This document shows positions 1-8,110 of a stretch of DNA of 54,822 bases, piece after piece. The notes beneath the pieces are model-generated. The model was not told where the DNA came from and ran no database searches. It saw only the letters and a list, made by a program, of their open reading frames with translations. Made by a program: the position numbers and the translations under genes. The DNA comes from Pseudomonas sp. GM79 (GTDB lineage: Bacteria; Pseudomonadota; Gammaproteobacteria; Pseudomonadales; Pseudomonadaceae): assembly GCF_000282495.1 (NCBI RefSeq), contig NZ_AKJE01000010.1:1-54822 (forward strand), in the 5' to 3' direction. Position 1 is the stretch's first letter, and the number at the start of each line of letters is the position of its first letter.

Positions 1-722
1 GCCGGAGCCATTGGCGGGTGTTCGGCCAGTTCATGGCCTTCGCCGATTCCATGCTCGACAAACTCGATGTGTGGAATGGCAAGCTGAGCATCGATCAAAT
101 CGAAATCATCGACCCGGCGCTGCTGCGCAATAAACTGCGCGGCACACGCGGGCAAATGCTGGTAGGCGCGCACTTGGGCAATCTCGAAGTCTGCCGGGCG
201 CTGGCCGAGATCGGTGAGAAAGTCACCATGAACGTGCTGGTGCACACCAAGCACGCCGAACAATTCAACCGTCTGCTGGGCGAAGCCGGGGCGACCAATC
301 TGCGGCTGATCCAGGTCAGCGAGCTGGACCCGGTGATCATGCTGCAACTGCATGAACGCCTGGAGCGCGGAGAATGGCTGGCGATTGCTGGCGACCGCGT
401 GCCGCTGCATGGCGGACGTAGCGTGAGCGTGGATTTCCTCGGTCATCAAGCCGCGTTTCCTCAGGGCCCATGGTTGCTGGCCGGCCTGCTGAAATGCCCG
501 ATCAACCTGATGCTGTGCCTGAAGAAACCCACTGGCGACTATCGACTGACCCTCGAACCGTTCGCCGACGCCATCGTGTGGAAACGCAGCGACCGCGAAC
601 AGGTCATTCATCAGTGGGCCTCCCGCTATGCCGAACGCCTGGGTCACTATTGCCTCGAAGCACCCCAACAATGGTTCAACTTTTACCCTTTCTGGAAGAC
701 CGATGACGACGCCAACGCTTGA
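1..722 (+). CDS. Lysophospholipid/lipid A-type acyltransferase, 5' truncated
   Basis: The reading frame is open from the window edge (first full codon at base 3), so the N-terminus is missing. The visible part carries the HxGNxE-like motif of the LpxL/HtrB acyltransferase family (AHLGNLEV), a downstream GDR and a C-terminal QWFNFYPFW segment. Family members transfer an acyl group to a lipid acceptor at the inner membrane. In aryl polyene clusters such a domain, sometimes fused to a glycosyltransferase, is thought to help anchor the polyene to a lipid; that role is inferred from context. It overlaps the ammonia-lyase gene by 20 bases. Whether a glycosyltransferase domain precedes it cannot be seen. 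Confidence 0.85.
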   Translation, partial: RSHWRVFGQFMAFADSMLDKLDVWNGKLSIDQIEIIDPALLRNKLRGTRGQMLVGAHLGNLEVCRALAEIGEKVTMNVLVHTKHAEQFNRLLGEAGATNLRLIQVSELDPVIMLQLHERLERGEWLAIAGDRVPLHGGRSVSVDFLGHQAAFPQGPWLLAGLLKCPINLMLCLKKPTGDYRLTLEPFADAIVWKRSDREQVIHQWASRYAERLGHYCLEAPQQWFNFYPFWKTDDDANA

Positions 723-2247
723 GCCGGTAACCTTCGGCGAACTCCCTTTGCGCATCGAAGACGTGCTGGCCCTGGCCAACCGTCAGGTGCCGACGCAGTT
801 GCAGGGCGACCCCGAGTTTCGCCAGCGCATCGCCAAGGGCCCGCAATTCCTTGATTCCCTGTTGGACAAGGAAGGCGTGATCTATGGCGTGACCACCGGT
901 TATGGCGATTCCTGTGTGGTGGCGGTGCCGCTGCACCACGTCGAAGCCCTGCCCCGTCATCTGTATACCTTCCACGGTTGCGGCCTGGGCAAACTGCTCG
1001 ACGCCCAAGCCACCCGCGCGGTGCTGGCGGCGCGTTTGCAATCGCTTTGCCAAGGCGTTTCCGGAGTACGCGTGGAACTGCTGGAGCGCCTGCAAGCCTT
1101 CCTCGAATACGACATTCTGCCGCTGATTCCGGAAGAAGGTTCGGTGGGCGCCAGCGGTGATCTGACGCCGCTGTCCTACGTTGCCGCGACCTTGTCCGGC
1201 GAGCGCGAAGTGATGTTCCGCGGTGAGCGTCGACAAGCCGCCGATGTGCACAGCGAACTCGGCTGGGAACCGCTGGTATTGCGCCCCAAAGAAGCGCTGG
1301 CGCTGATGAACGGAACCGCCGTGATGACCGGCCTCGCCTGCCTGGCTTATGCGCGCGCGGATTACCTGCTGCAACTGGCCACGCGCATCACCGCGCTGAA
1401 CGTAGTCGCGTTGCAGGGCAACCCGGAGCACTTCGACGAGCGTCTGTTCGCCGCCAAACCCCATCCCGGGCAGATGCAAGTTGCCGCGTGGCTGCGCAAG
1501 GATCTGGCGATCGATGCGCCGACCGCGCCGCTGCATCGCCTGCAAGACCGCTATTCCCTGCGTTGTGCGCCGCACGTGCTCGGTGTGCTGGCCGACAGCC
1601 TGAACTGGCTGCGCTCGTTCATCGAGATCGAACTCAACAGCGCCAACGACAACCCGATCATCGACGCCGAAGCCGAACGCGTGCTGCACGGCGGGCACTT
1701 CTACGGCGGCCATATCGCGTTCGCCATGGACAGTCTGAAAACCCTGGTGGCGAACGTCGCCGACTTGCTCGACCGCCAGCTCGCGCTGCTGGTGGACGAG
1801 CGTTACAACCATGGCTTGCCGAGCAACCTGTCTGGCGCCACCGCCGATCGCGCGATGCTCAATCACGGCTTCAAGGCGGTGCAGATCGGCACCAGCGCCT
1901 GGACCGCCGAAGCCCTGAAAAATACCATGCCGGCCAGCGTCTTCTCGCGCTCCACCGAGTGCCACAACCAGGACAAAGTCAGCATGGGCACCATCTCTGC
2001 CCGCGACGCCATCCGCGTGCTGGAACTGACCGAACAGGTCGCCGCCGCCACGCTGCTGGCCGCCAACCAAGGCGTCTGGCTGCGCGGCCAGGCTGAAGAC
2101 GCGCGGCCACTGCCACCAGCACTGGCCGCGATGCACGAAGAATTGGCCAAGGACTTCCCGCCGGTCATCGAAGACCGTGCGTTGGAAGGCGAATTGCGCC
2201 TGTGCCTGCAACGTATCGCCGAACAACACTGGAGGCTGCATGCGTAG
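703..2247 (+). CDS. Aromatic amino acid ammonia-lyase (HAL/PAL/TAL family)
   Basis: This 514-residue lyase of the MIO-dependent family carries the Ala150-Ser151-Gly152 triad (GSVGASGDLTPLSY) that cyclises into the electrophilic cofactor, and a catalytic Tyr at about residue 61. It would deaminate an aromatic amino acid to an aryl acrylate, probably the starter or aryl head-group precursor of the polyene (inference from the cluster). The substrate-selectivity pair that is Ser-His in histidine lyases aligns here with Phe90-His91, so histidine is an unlikely substrate. ATG 703 is chosen because it gives the usual length; an in-frame start at 628 would run deep into the acyltransferase. It overlaps the thioesterase gene by 8 bases. 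Confidence 0.9.
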   Translation: MTTPTLEPVTFGELPLRIEDVLALANRQVPTQLQGDPEFRQRIAKGPQFLDSLLDKEGVIYGVTTGYGDSCVVAVPLHHVEALPRHLYTFHGCGLGKLLDAQATRAVLAARLQSLCQGVSGVRVELLERLQAFLEYDILPLIPEEGSVGASGDLTPLSYVAATLSGEREVMFRGERRQAADVHSELGWEPLVLRPKEALALMNGTAVMTGLACLAYARADYLLQLATRITALNVVALQGNPEHFDERLFAAKPHPGQMQVAAWLRKDLAIDAPTAPLHRLQDRYSLRCAPHVLGVLADSLNWLRSFIEIELNSANDNPIIDAEAERVLHGGHFYGGHIAFAMDSLKTLVANVADLLDRQLALLVDERYNHGLPSNLSGATADRAMLNHGFKAVQIGTSAWTAEALKNTMPASVFSRSTECHNQDKVSMGTISARDAIRVLELTEQVAAATLLAANQGVWLRGQAEDARPLPPALAAMHEELAKDFPPVIEDRALEGELRLCLQRIAEQHWRLHA

Positions 2248-2665
2248 CAAGGGAGTGCTGCACACCGACACGGAAATCCTCGTACCGTTCTTTGACGTCG
2301 ACACCATGAACGTGGTCTGGCACGGCCACTACGTCAAATACCTGGAGGTCGCCCGCTGCGCGCTGCTGGACAGGATCGGCCACAACTACGACGCCATGGT
2401 GGCGTCGGGTTACGCGTGGCCAGTGATCGACCTGCAGCTGCGCTATGTACGCGGCGCGGTGTTCGGCCAGAAGCTGAATGTGCGCGCCAGCCTGGTGGAG
2501 TGGGAAAACCGCCTGAAGATCAATTACCTGATCAGCGATCTGGCCACCGGCGAACGCCTGACCCGCGCCTGTTCCGTGCAGGTCGCCGTCGACATGAGCA
2601 GCCGCGAAATGCAGCTGGCGTCACCGAAGGTGTTCACCGATGCGGTTGAAAGGATGCTGCCATGA
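2240..2665 (+). CDS. Hotdog-fold acyl-CoA/ACP thioesterase (4-hydroxybenzoyl-CoA thioesterase family)
   Basis: This 141-residue single hotdog domain has the family signature FFDVDTMNVVWHGHYVKYLE, in which the Asp and the following His-rich turn form the active site of YbgC/FadM-type thioesterases. It would hydrolyse an acyl thioester, and in a polyene cluster either release the finished chain or edit stalled chains on carrier protein (inferred). The start is set by GGAGG at 2231-2235, a few bases upstream of ATG 2240. It overlaps the ammonia-lyase stop by 8 bases and the next gene by ATGA. Confidence 0.88.
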   Translation: MRSKGVLHTDTEILVPFFDVDTMNVVWHGHYVKYLEVARCALLDRIGHNYDAMVASGYAWPVIDLQLRYVRGAVFGQKLNVRASLVEWENRLKINYLISDLATGERLTRACSVQVAVDMSSREMQLASPKVFTDAVERMLP

Positions 2666-3396
2666 ACTTGCGATCCCTTTGTAGCAGCTGGCGAAGCCTG
2701 CGTTCGACTGCGCAGCAGTCGCCCTGCGATTTCCCTGAAGCACCGCATGCGCAGGTTTTACGACGGCTTCGCCGCCGGACGCAGCCTCGCGGGCTCGGCA
2801 GCTGCTACGGCATTGTGTTGGGCATATTGATGGTGAGTTTTTCTTCGCTGGCGCAGGCCTTCGATCTGCAACAGCTCAGCGATCAACTGGCCAAACCCGA
2901 TGTGATCCACGGCAGCTTCATCCAGGAAAAACACCTGCGCGCCCTGCCACAGCCGCTGACCAGCAAGGGCACCTTCGTACTGGCAAAGAACCATGGTCTG
3001 CTCTGGCTGCTGAAAACCCCGCTGCAACAGGACTACCGCATCAGCGACAAAGGCATTGCCCGGCGTGATGCCAGCGGCTGGCAAATGCTGCCGAACAAGA
3101 GTGCCGGCGCCGAACAGAACCGTTTGTTCCTCGCGGTGCTACAAGGCGACAGCAGCGGCCTGCAACGGGATTTCGAGCTTTCGCTGAGCGGCGATGCACA
3201 GCGCTGGAAGCTGACCCTGACCCCGCGCTCGATGCTGCTCAAGCAGGTGTTCAATCAGATCAACATTGACGGCGGCGAACTGGTGCACAGCATCGAGCTG
3301 CTCGAAACCCAGGGTGACCGAACCCTGTTGCGCATGCAGGACAGCACCAGCGCACAACCATTGAGCGATGCGGAGCAACATGACTTTGCCGAGTGA
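2662..3396 (+). CDS. LolA-like outer-membrane lipoprotein carrier, signal-peptide region interrupted by a repeat
   Basis: The frame from ATG 2662 (ATGA overlap with the thioesterase) encodes 244 residues. From about residue 67 (FDLQQLSDQLAKPDVIHGSF) it resembles periplasmic LolA-type carriers, which bind lipid anchors in a half-barrel; here it may carry the lipid-linked polyene to the outer membrane. Residues 1-6 (MNLRSL) and 50-66 (GIVLGILMVSFSSLAQA) together read as one ordinary signal peptide, but they are separated by about 43 Arg-rich residues encoded by an inverted-repeat element (2681-2808). The insertion keeps the frame. Internal starts at GTG 2815 or ATG 2830 could give a shortened leader. 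Whether the protein is still exported is unknown. Confidence 0.82.
   Translation: MNLRSLCSSWRSLRSTAQQSPCDFPEAPHAQVLRRLRRRTQPRGLGSCYGIVLGILMVSFSSLAQAFDLQQLSDQLAKPDVIHGSFIQEKHLRALPQPLTSKGTFVLAKNHGLLWLLKTPLQQDYRISDKGIARRDASGWQMLPNKSAGAEQNRLFLAVLQGDSSGLQRDFELSLSGDAQRWKLTLTPRSMLLKQVFNQINIDGGELVHSIELLETQGDRTLLRMQDSTSAQPLSDAEQHDFAE
2681..2808. repeat. Palindromic intergenic-type repeat inserted in frame inside a gene
   Basis: The element starts GTAGCAGCTGGCGAAGCCTG and ends with the near-perfect reverse complement (CTCGGCAGCTGCTAC), giving terminal inverted repeats of about 20 bases around an 85-base centre. It resembles the Pseudomonas repeat family that begins GTAGGAGCTGCCGAAGGCTGCG, a fragment of which occurs at 16835-16870. 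It lies between codon 6 and the hydrophobic core of the LolA-like signal peptide. Confidence 0.75.
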
Positions 3397-5719
3397 ACGG
3401 ATGCTCCCGCGGCTGTTTCTGGTCCTGCTGCTGGCGGTGCTCGCGCTCGCCGGCTGGCAATGGCGTGACGGTGCACCGCTGTCGGCCAACCTGATGGAAC
3501 TGGTGCCGGGCACCGCGCCGGACGCGCTGGAACTGCGCGCCGAACAACGCATGCAAGAACCGCTGAACCGGGAAATGCTGGTACTGGTTGGCCATAAGGA
3601 CCGCCAGCAAGCCATCGCCATGGCGCAAAAACTTGGCGAGCAATGGCAGGCCAGCGGCGTCTTCGAAAAGGTCCAGTGGACCCTGCAAGCCGACTTGCCG
3701 GCGCTGCGCACGCAATTGCTGCAAGGCCGCCTGGCGATGCTGTCCGCGGCTGATCGGCAGCAACTCATCGAGCACCCTGACGCCTTTATCCAGCAACGGG
3801 TACAAGCCCTGTTCGACCCGTTCACCGGCTTCAGCCTGGTACCGAGTCAGGACGACTGGCTCGGCCTGACCGGGCGCATCCAGAACAGCCAGCCACAACA
3901 CGGCTCGGTGCAACTGGACATCGGCAGCGGTACGCTGGTTGCCAATGCCGACGGTCAGAGTTGGGTGATGCTGCGGGCGCGAACCGCCGGCAACGCGTTC
4001 GACATGAACCTGCCGCTGCAAGTGGCTGACCTGCTGCAACACAGTCGCGAAGAAGCCGCCCAGGCCAATGTGCAACTGCTCGCCGCCAGTGGCTTGCTGT
4101 ATGCCGCCAGCGGTCAACGGCAAGCCGCGCGCGAAATGACCTGGGTCGGCGGCGGCGCCACGGTCGGGATTCTGTTGCTGCTGTTGCTGGCCTTCCGGCG
4201 TTGGCGGGTGTTGTTGGCGTTCGTCCCGGTGCTGGTGGGCATGTTGTTTGGTGCGGTGGCCTGCGTGGCGCTGTTCGGCCACATGCATGTGATGACGCTG
4301 GTGCTGGGCTCAAGCCTGATCGGCGTGGCGGTGGATTACCCGCTGCATTACCTGTCCAAAAGCTGGAGCCTGAAACCCTGGCACAGCTGGCCGGCGTTAC
4401 GCCTGACCCTGCCGGGGCTGACCCTGAGCCTGATCACCAGTTGCATCGGCTACCTGGCCCTGGCCTGGACACCGTTCCCGGCCCTGACCCAAATTGCCGT
4501 GTTCTCCGCCGCCGGCCTGCTTGGCGCCTACCTGTCGGCAGTGTGCCTGCTGCCGGCGCTGCTCAAGGGTGTGGTTCTGCGCCCGGCGCAGTGGCCGATG
4601 CGCATCGCCGAGAAGTTGCTGGAGCTGCGAGAATCGCTGCTGAAATACTTGCGCACGCCAGTGCTGCTGGCACTGCTGATCGCCTTCTGTGTCGGCGGTC
4701 TGTTGCAGTTGCAGAGCAAAAACGACATTCGCCAATGGGTCGGCACACCGCAGCAACTGACCGACGAAGCCCAGACCATCGCACGTATCACCGGCTATCA
4801 ACCTACCAGCCAGTTTTTCCTGGTGCGCGCGGCCAATCAGCAGGCGTTGCTCGAACGCCTGACGGCACTGAGCGAGCGCCTGGATCAACTGGTCAATCTG
4901 GAAAAACTCCAGGGTTATCTGTCGCTCAATCAACTGGTCAGCCAACCGAGCGAACAGCGCAAAGTGCGAGAAGCACTGAGCAAGCTGCCGCAGTTCTGGC
5001 AACCGTTGCTCGACCTCGGCGTACCGGCCGCCGCGTTGCAGGCCGAGTTGGCAACGTTGCAGGCGCTGCCCACCGAAGACATAGACACGGCGCTGGCCGG
5101 TCCATTGGCCGAGCCCTATCGCACCCTGTGGCTGGGGCCGACTGAGGACGGCGTGGCCGCGATGGTCAGCCTGCAAGGCTTGAACAATCCCACGCTGTTG
5201 CGGGTTCAGGCGCTGGACTTGCCGGGTGTGGAACTGGTGGATCGCCTCGGCGAACTGAACCAGGTTTTCGCCGCCACTCAAATCAGCGCCGCTGAATTGA
5301 AACTCGCCTCCTGCGTGTTGATCGTGCTGGTGCTGATCCTGCCATTCGGTTTCGGTGGCGCGTTGCGAATCGTCTCTTTGCCGCTGCTGGCGGCCCTGTG
5401 CAGTCTGGCAAGCCTCGGTTGGCTCGGTCAGCCGCTGACATTGTTCAGCCTGTTCGGCCTGCTGCTGGTGACGGCCATCAGCGTCGATTACGCGATCCTC
5501 ATGCGCGAACAGATCGGCGGCGCCGCGGCGAGTCTGCTGGGCACCTTGCTGGCAGCGGTGACCACTTGGCTGTCGTTCGGCCTGCTGGCGGTGTCCAGCA
5601 CGCCGGCGGTGAGCAATTTCGGCCTGTCGGTGAGCCTTGGCCTGGCGTTCAGTTTCATCCTGGCACCGTGGGCCGGACGCCAAGTCCATGCCGCCCCAGT
5701 TACGGAGCCGGCAGCATGA
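3380..5719 (+). CDS. MMPL/RND-family exporter of the aryl polyene cluster
   Basis: This 779-residue integral membrane protein has the two-half architecture of MMPL/RND exporters: an N-terminal helix (LFLVLLLAVLALAG), a large periplasmic loop, a block of helices at about residues 255-400, a second periplasmic loop and a terminal helix block. Polar intramembrane residues occur in GVAVDYPLHYL and AISVDYAILM, as expected for proton-driven pumps. It probably extracts the lipidated polyene from the inner membrane and hands it to the LolA-like carrier encoded just upstream (inference). ATG 3380 is preferred over 3368 because GGAG at 3372-3375 is correctly spaced for it. Confidence 0.9.
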   Translation: MTLPSERMLPRLFLVLLLAVLALAGWQWRDGAPLSANLMELVPGTAPDALELRAEQRMQEPLNREMLVLVGHKDRQQAIAMAQKLGEQWQASGVFEKVQWTLQADLPALRTQLLQGRLAMLSAADRQQLIEHPDAFIQQRVQALFDPFTGFSLVPSQDDWLGLTGRIQNSQPQHGSVQLDIGSGTLVANADGQSWVMLRARTAGNAFDMNLPLQVADLLQHSREEAAQANVQLLAASGLLYAASGQRQAAREMTWVGGGATVGILLLLLLAFRRWRVLLAFVPVLVGMLFGAVACVALFGHMHVMTLVLGSSLIGVAVDYPLHYLSKSWSLKPWHSWPALRLTLPGLTLSLITSCIGYLALAWTPFPALTQIAVFSAAGLLGAYLSAVCLLPALLKGVVLRPAQWPMRIAEKLLELRESLLKYLRTPVLLALLIAFCVGGLLQLQSKNDIRQWVGTPQQLTDEAQTIARITGYQPTSQFFLVRAANQQALLERLTALSERLDQLVNLEKLQGYLSLNQLVSQPSEQRKVREALSKLPQFWQPLLDLGVPAAALQAELATLQALPTEDIDTALAGPLAEPYRTLWLGPTEDGVAAMVSLQGLNNPTLLRVQALDLPGVELVDRLGELNQVFAATQISAAELKLASCVLIVLVLILPFGFGGALRIVSLPLLAALCSLASLGWLGQPLTLFSLFGLLLVTAISVDYAILMREQIGGAAASLLGTLLAAVTTWLSFGLLAVSSTPAVSNFGLSVSLGLAFSFILAPWAGRQVHAAPVTEPAA

Positions 5720-6876
5720 TGGTCGCAGTGTTCTGGATGATGGCCCTGGTGTTGTTCGCCGTGGCCACTCGTGTCGGTCGTCATTTCGGTCTGATTCCGA
5801 TCGTCAGTCAGTTGCTGCTGGCGACCTTCGGCCTGCCGCTGCTGATGTACTTCTGGATCGAACCGGGCTGGCAACTGAGCGGTGCCGACCTGATCTCGCC
5901 GGGCTGGCTGAAAAACCTCTACAGCCTGAGCTTTGCCTTGCTGCTGGGGCACATTCTCAGCGACGTGATCGACCTGCGGCTGGAACGCCAGAGCCTGAAA
6001 ATCGCCCTGCCGAGTTTCTGTATTCCGTTCGCCTGCGGGCTGGCGACAGCGTTCTGGCTGTTGCCGCCACAGCCGTGGATCAGCTCGCTGGCGGTCGGTC
6101 TGCTGTTCGCCATCACCGCAATTCCGGTGTTGTATCTGTACCTGCGACACATCAACTACCCGCCCGCCGCCACCCGGCGTCTGGTGCAAACCGCGATCCT
6201 GATCGACCTGACCTGCTGGACCTTGTTCGCGTTCGCCCAGGGCAGCCTGCACCTGAGCAGCCTCTTGCTGCCGCTGGCCGGCGCCTGTCTGCCGTTGTTG
6301 CTGCGCCTGCTCGGGTTGCGCCAACCGTTGCTGCACAGCGGCTGCTTCTTCGCGCTGCTGGTGGTCGCCGAACACTTCAAACTCAATGCACTGATTTTCG
6401 GCATCGGCTATCTGCTGTGCATGGCCGCGCTCAAGGTGCCATTGGTGCTGCCATTGTCGGCGGCGTGGATGAGCCGTTTGCAGACCTGGATCGCCATCCC
6501 GCTGATCCTCACGTTCGGTATCGTGCAGATCAACGTGCACAGCGCGATGGCCAGCCTCGGCTGGGTGCAACTGGCCGCGCTCTTGCTGCTGCCAATCGCC
6601 AGCAAACTGTTGGGCAACTGGCTGGGCCTCGGCTGGGCCGGCGCCTCGTTTGAAGGTGCCAGCCGCTGGCGGGAAAGCCTTTTACTGAATATTCGCGGCT
6701 TGAGCGAGATCGTCTTTCTCAACCTGCTGCTGCAACAACAGCTCATCAGCCCGGCGCTGTATTTCGCGCTGATGTTGATGGGCCTGATCGCAACCCTGCT
6801 GCCGGCACTCGCCGGCATGCACCGAATCCCTTTGAACATCGCCGCCCCGGCAAGGAGCACCCGTGCCAACAGTTGA
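5716..6876 (+). CDS. CPA2/KefB-like polytopic membrane protein in the APE cluster
   Basis: This 386-residue, almost wholly hydrophobic protein has roughly 11-12 predicted membrane segments. Its C-terminal part (NIRGLSEIVFLNLLL near residue 326) matches the conserved RG-L-E helix of CPA2 cation:proton antiporters such as KefB. No cytoplasmic TrkA-N domain follows, and the family's paired Asp/Asn motif in the central helices is not obvious, so transport activity is uncertain. The start is fixed by an ATGA overlap with the exporter stop, and the gene overlaps the flavoprotein gene by 14 bases. Co-translation with exporter and enzymes suggests a role in pigment export or in proton coupling (inference). 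Confidence 0.7.
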   Translation: MMVAVFWMMALVLFAVATRVGRHFGLIPIVSQLLLATFGLPLLMYFWIEPGWQLSGADLISPGWLKNLYSLSFALLLGHILSDVIDLRLERQSLKIALPSFCIPFACGLATAFWLLPPQPWISSLAVGLLFAITAIPVLYLYLRHINYPPAATRRLVQTAILIDLTCWTLFAFAQGSLHLSSLLLPLAGACLPLLLRLLGLRQPLLHSGCFFALLVVAEHFKLNALIFGIGYLLCMAALKVPLVLPLSAAWMSRLQTWIAIPLILTFGIVQINVHSAMASLGWVQLAALLLLPIASKLLGNWLGLGWAGASFEGASRWRESLLLNIRGLSEIVFLNLLLQQQLISPALYFALMLMGLIATLLPALAGMHRIPLNIAAPARSTRANS

Positions 6877-8110
6877 AATGGAACGTCGTCAGGTACTGGT
6901 CATCGGCGCCGGCCCCTCGGGCGCCATCGCCGCCGCGCTGCTCAAGCGTAAAGGTCATGATGTGCTGATGATCGAGCGCCAGCATTTCCCACGGTTTTCC
7001 ATCGGTGAAAGCCTGCTGTCCCACTGCCTGGATTTCGTCGAAGAAGCCGGCATGCTCGAGGCGGTCAATGCGGCTGGTTTCCAGCGCAAAAACGGCGCAG
7101 CGTTCGCTTGGGGCGATCAGTACAGCACCTTCGATTTCGGCGACACGTTCACCAACGGCAAGCCGACGACGTTCCAGGTCCAGCGCGCCGACTTCGACAA
7201 GCTGCTGGCCGATCAGGCTGAGCTGCAAGGTGTCGATGTCCGTTACGGCGAAGCCATCGTCAGCGCCGATTTCAGCCTGGAGAAACCGCAGCTCGATGTG
7301 CTGCGCGAAGACGGTAGCCAGTACCGCGTCGAGGCCGACTTCGTGCTCGATGCCAGCGGCTACGGTCGCGTGCTGCCGCGCTTGCTGGACCTTGAAGCAC
7401 CGTCGAATTTCCCGGTGCGCCAGGCCGTGTTCACCCACGTCGAAGACTGTATCGACAGCCCGGCTTTCGACCGGGAGAAAATCCTCATCACCACCCATCC
7501 GACCCAGCGCGATATCTGGTTCTGGACCATCCCGTTCAGCAACGGCCGTTGCTCGGTGGGCGTTGTGGCGGCCGCCGAACACTTCGCAGGCCGCACCGAG
7601 AATCTGGACGACTGCCTGCGCGGCTTCATCGCCGAAACCCCAAGCCTGGCCGCTGTACTGAACAACGCCGTGTGGGATACGCCCGCGCGGACCATCGGTG
7701 GCTACTCGGCCAACGTCAAAACCCTGCATGGCCCAGGTTTCGCGCTGCTGGGCAATGCGGCGGAATTTCTCGACCCGGTGTTCTCTTCCGGCGTGACCAT
7801 CGCCATGCGTTCGGCGAGCATGGCCGCCGGGGTGCTGCACCGCCAACTGCAAGGTGAAAGCGTCAACTGGCAGACCGAATTCGCCGAACCGCTCAAGCGC
7901 GGCGTCGACACCTTCCGTTGCTACGTCGAAGGCTGGTACGCCGGGACCTTTCAGGATGTGATTTTCTATCAGGGCGGCGCAGCGGAAATCCGCCGCATGA
8001 TCAGCTCGATCCTCGCGGGTTACGCCTGGGATGAACGCAACCCGTTCGTCAGCGAACCCAAACGTCGACTGCGGATGATCTCGGACCTTTGCGCAAAGGA
8101 CGCGACATGA
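6863..8110 (+). CDS. FAD-dependent oxidoreductase, flavin halogenase-like
   Basis: This 415-residue flavoprotein has an N-terminal Rossmann GxGxxG (VIGAGPSGAIAA, residues 13-24), a conserved PRFSIGES turn, and WFWTIP at 219-224. The last matches the WxWxIP motif of flavin-dependent halogenases, also kept in many related dehydrogenases. A Lys in GFQRKNGA (about residue 76) falls where halogenases carry their catalytic Lys. It could desaturate, hydroxylate or halogenate the aryl head group or chain; sequence alone does not decide. The start is GTG 6863, with AAGGAG 6852-6857 in front. It overlaps the next gene by ATGA. Confidence 0.87.
   Translation: MPTVEMERRQVLVIGAGPSGAIAAALLKRKGHDVLMIERQHFPRFSIGESLLSHCLDFVEEAGMLEAVNAAGFQRKNGAAFAWGDQYSTFDFGDTFTNGKPTTFQVQRADFDKLLADQAELQGVDVRYGEAIVSADFSLEKPQLDVLREDGSQYRVEADFVLDASGYGRVLPRLLDLEAPSNFPVRQAVFTHVEDCIDSPAFDREKILITTHPTQRDIWFWTIPFSNGRCSVGVVAAAEHFAGRTENLDDCLRGFIAETPSLAAVLNNAVWDTPARTIGGYSANVKTLHGPGFALLGNAAEFLDPVFSSGVTIAMRSASMAAGVLHRQLQGESVNWQTEFAEPLKRGVDTFRCYVEGWYAGTFQDVIFYQGGAAEIRRMISSILAGYAWDERNPFVSEPKRRLRMISDLCAKDAT

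Noticed and set aside
676..2307. 543-codon frame antisense to the ammonia-lyase gene
   Set aside because: It is fully covered by the lyase gene with its intact MIO motif; the product is Gln/His/Arg-rich shadow sequence with no ribosome-binding site.
3368..3379. ATG 3368 as the start of the MMPL exporter
   Set aside because: ATG 3380 has a better spaced GGAG (3372-3375) and a shorter overlap with the upstream gene.
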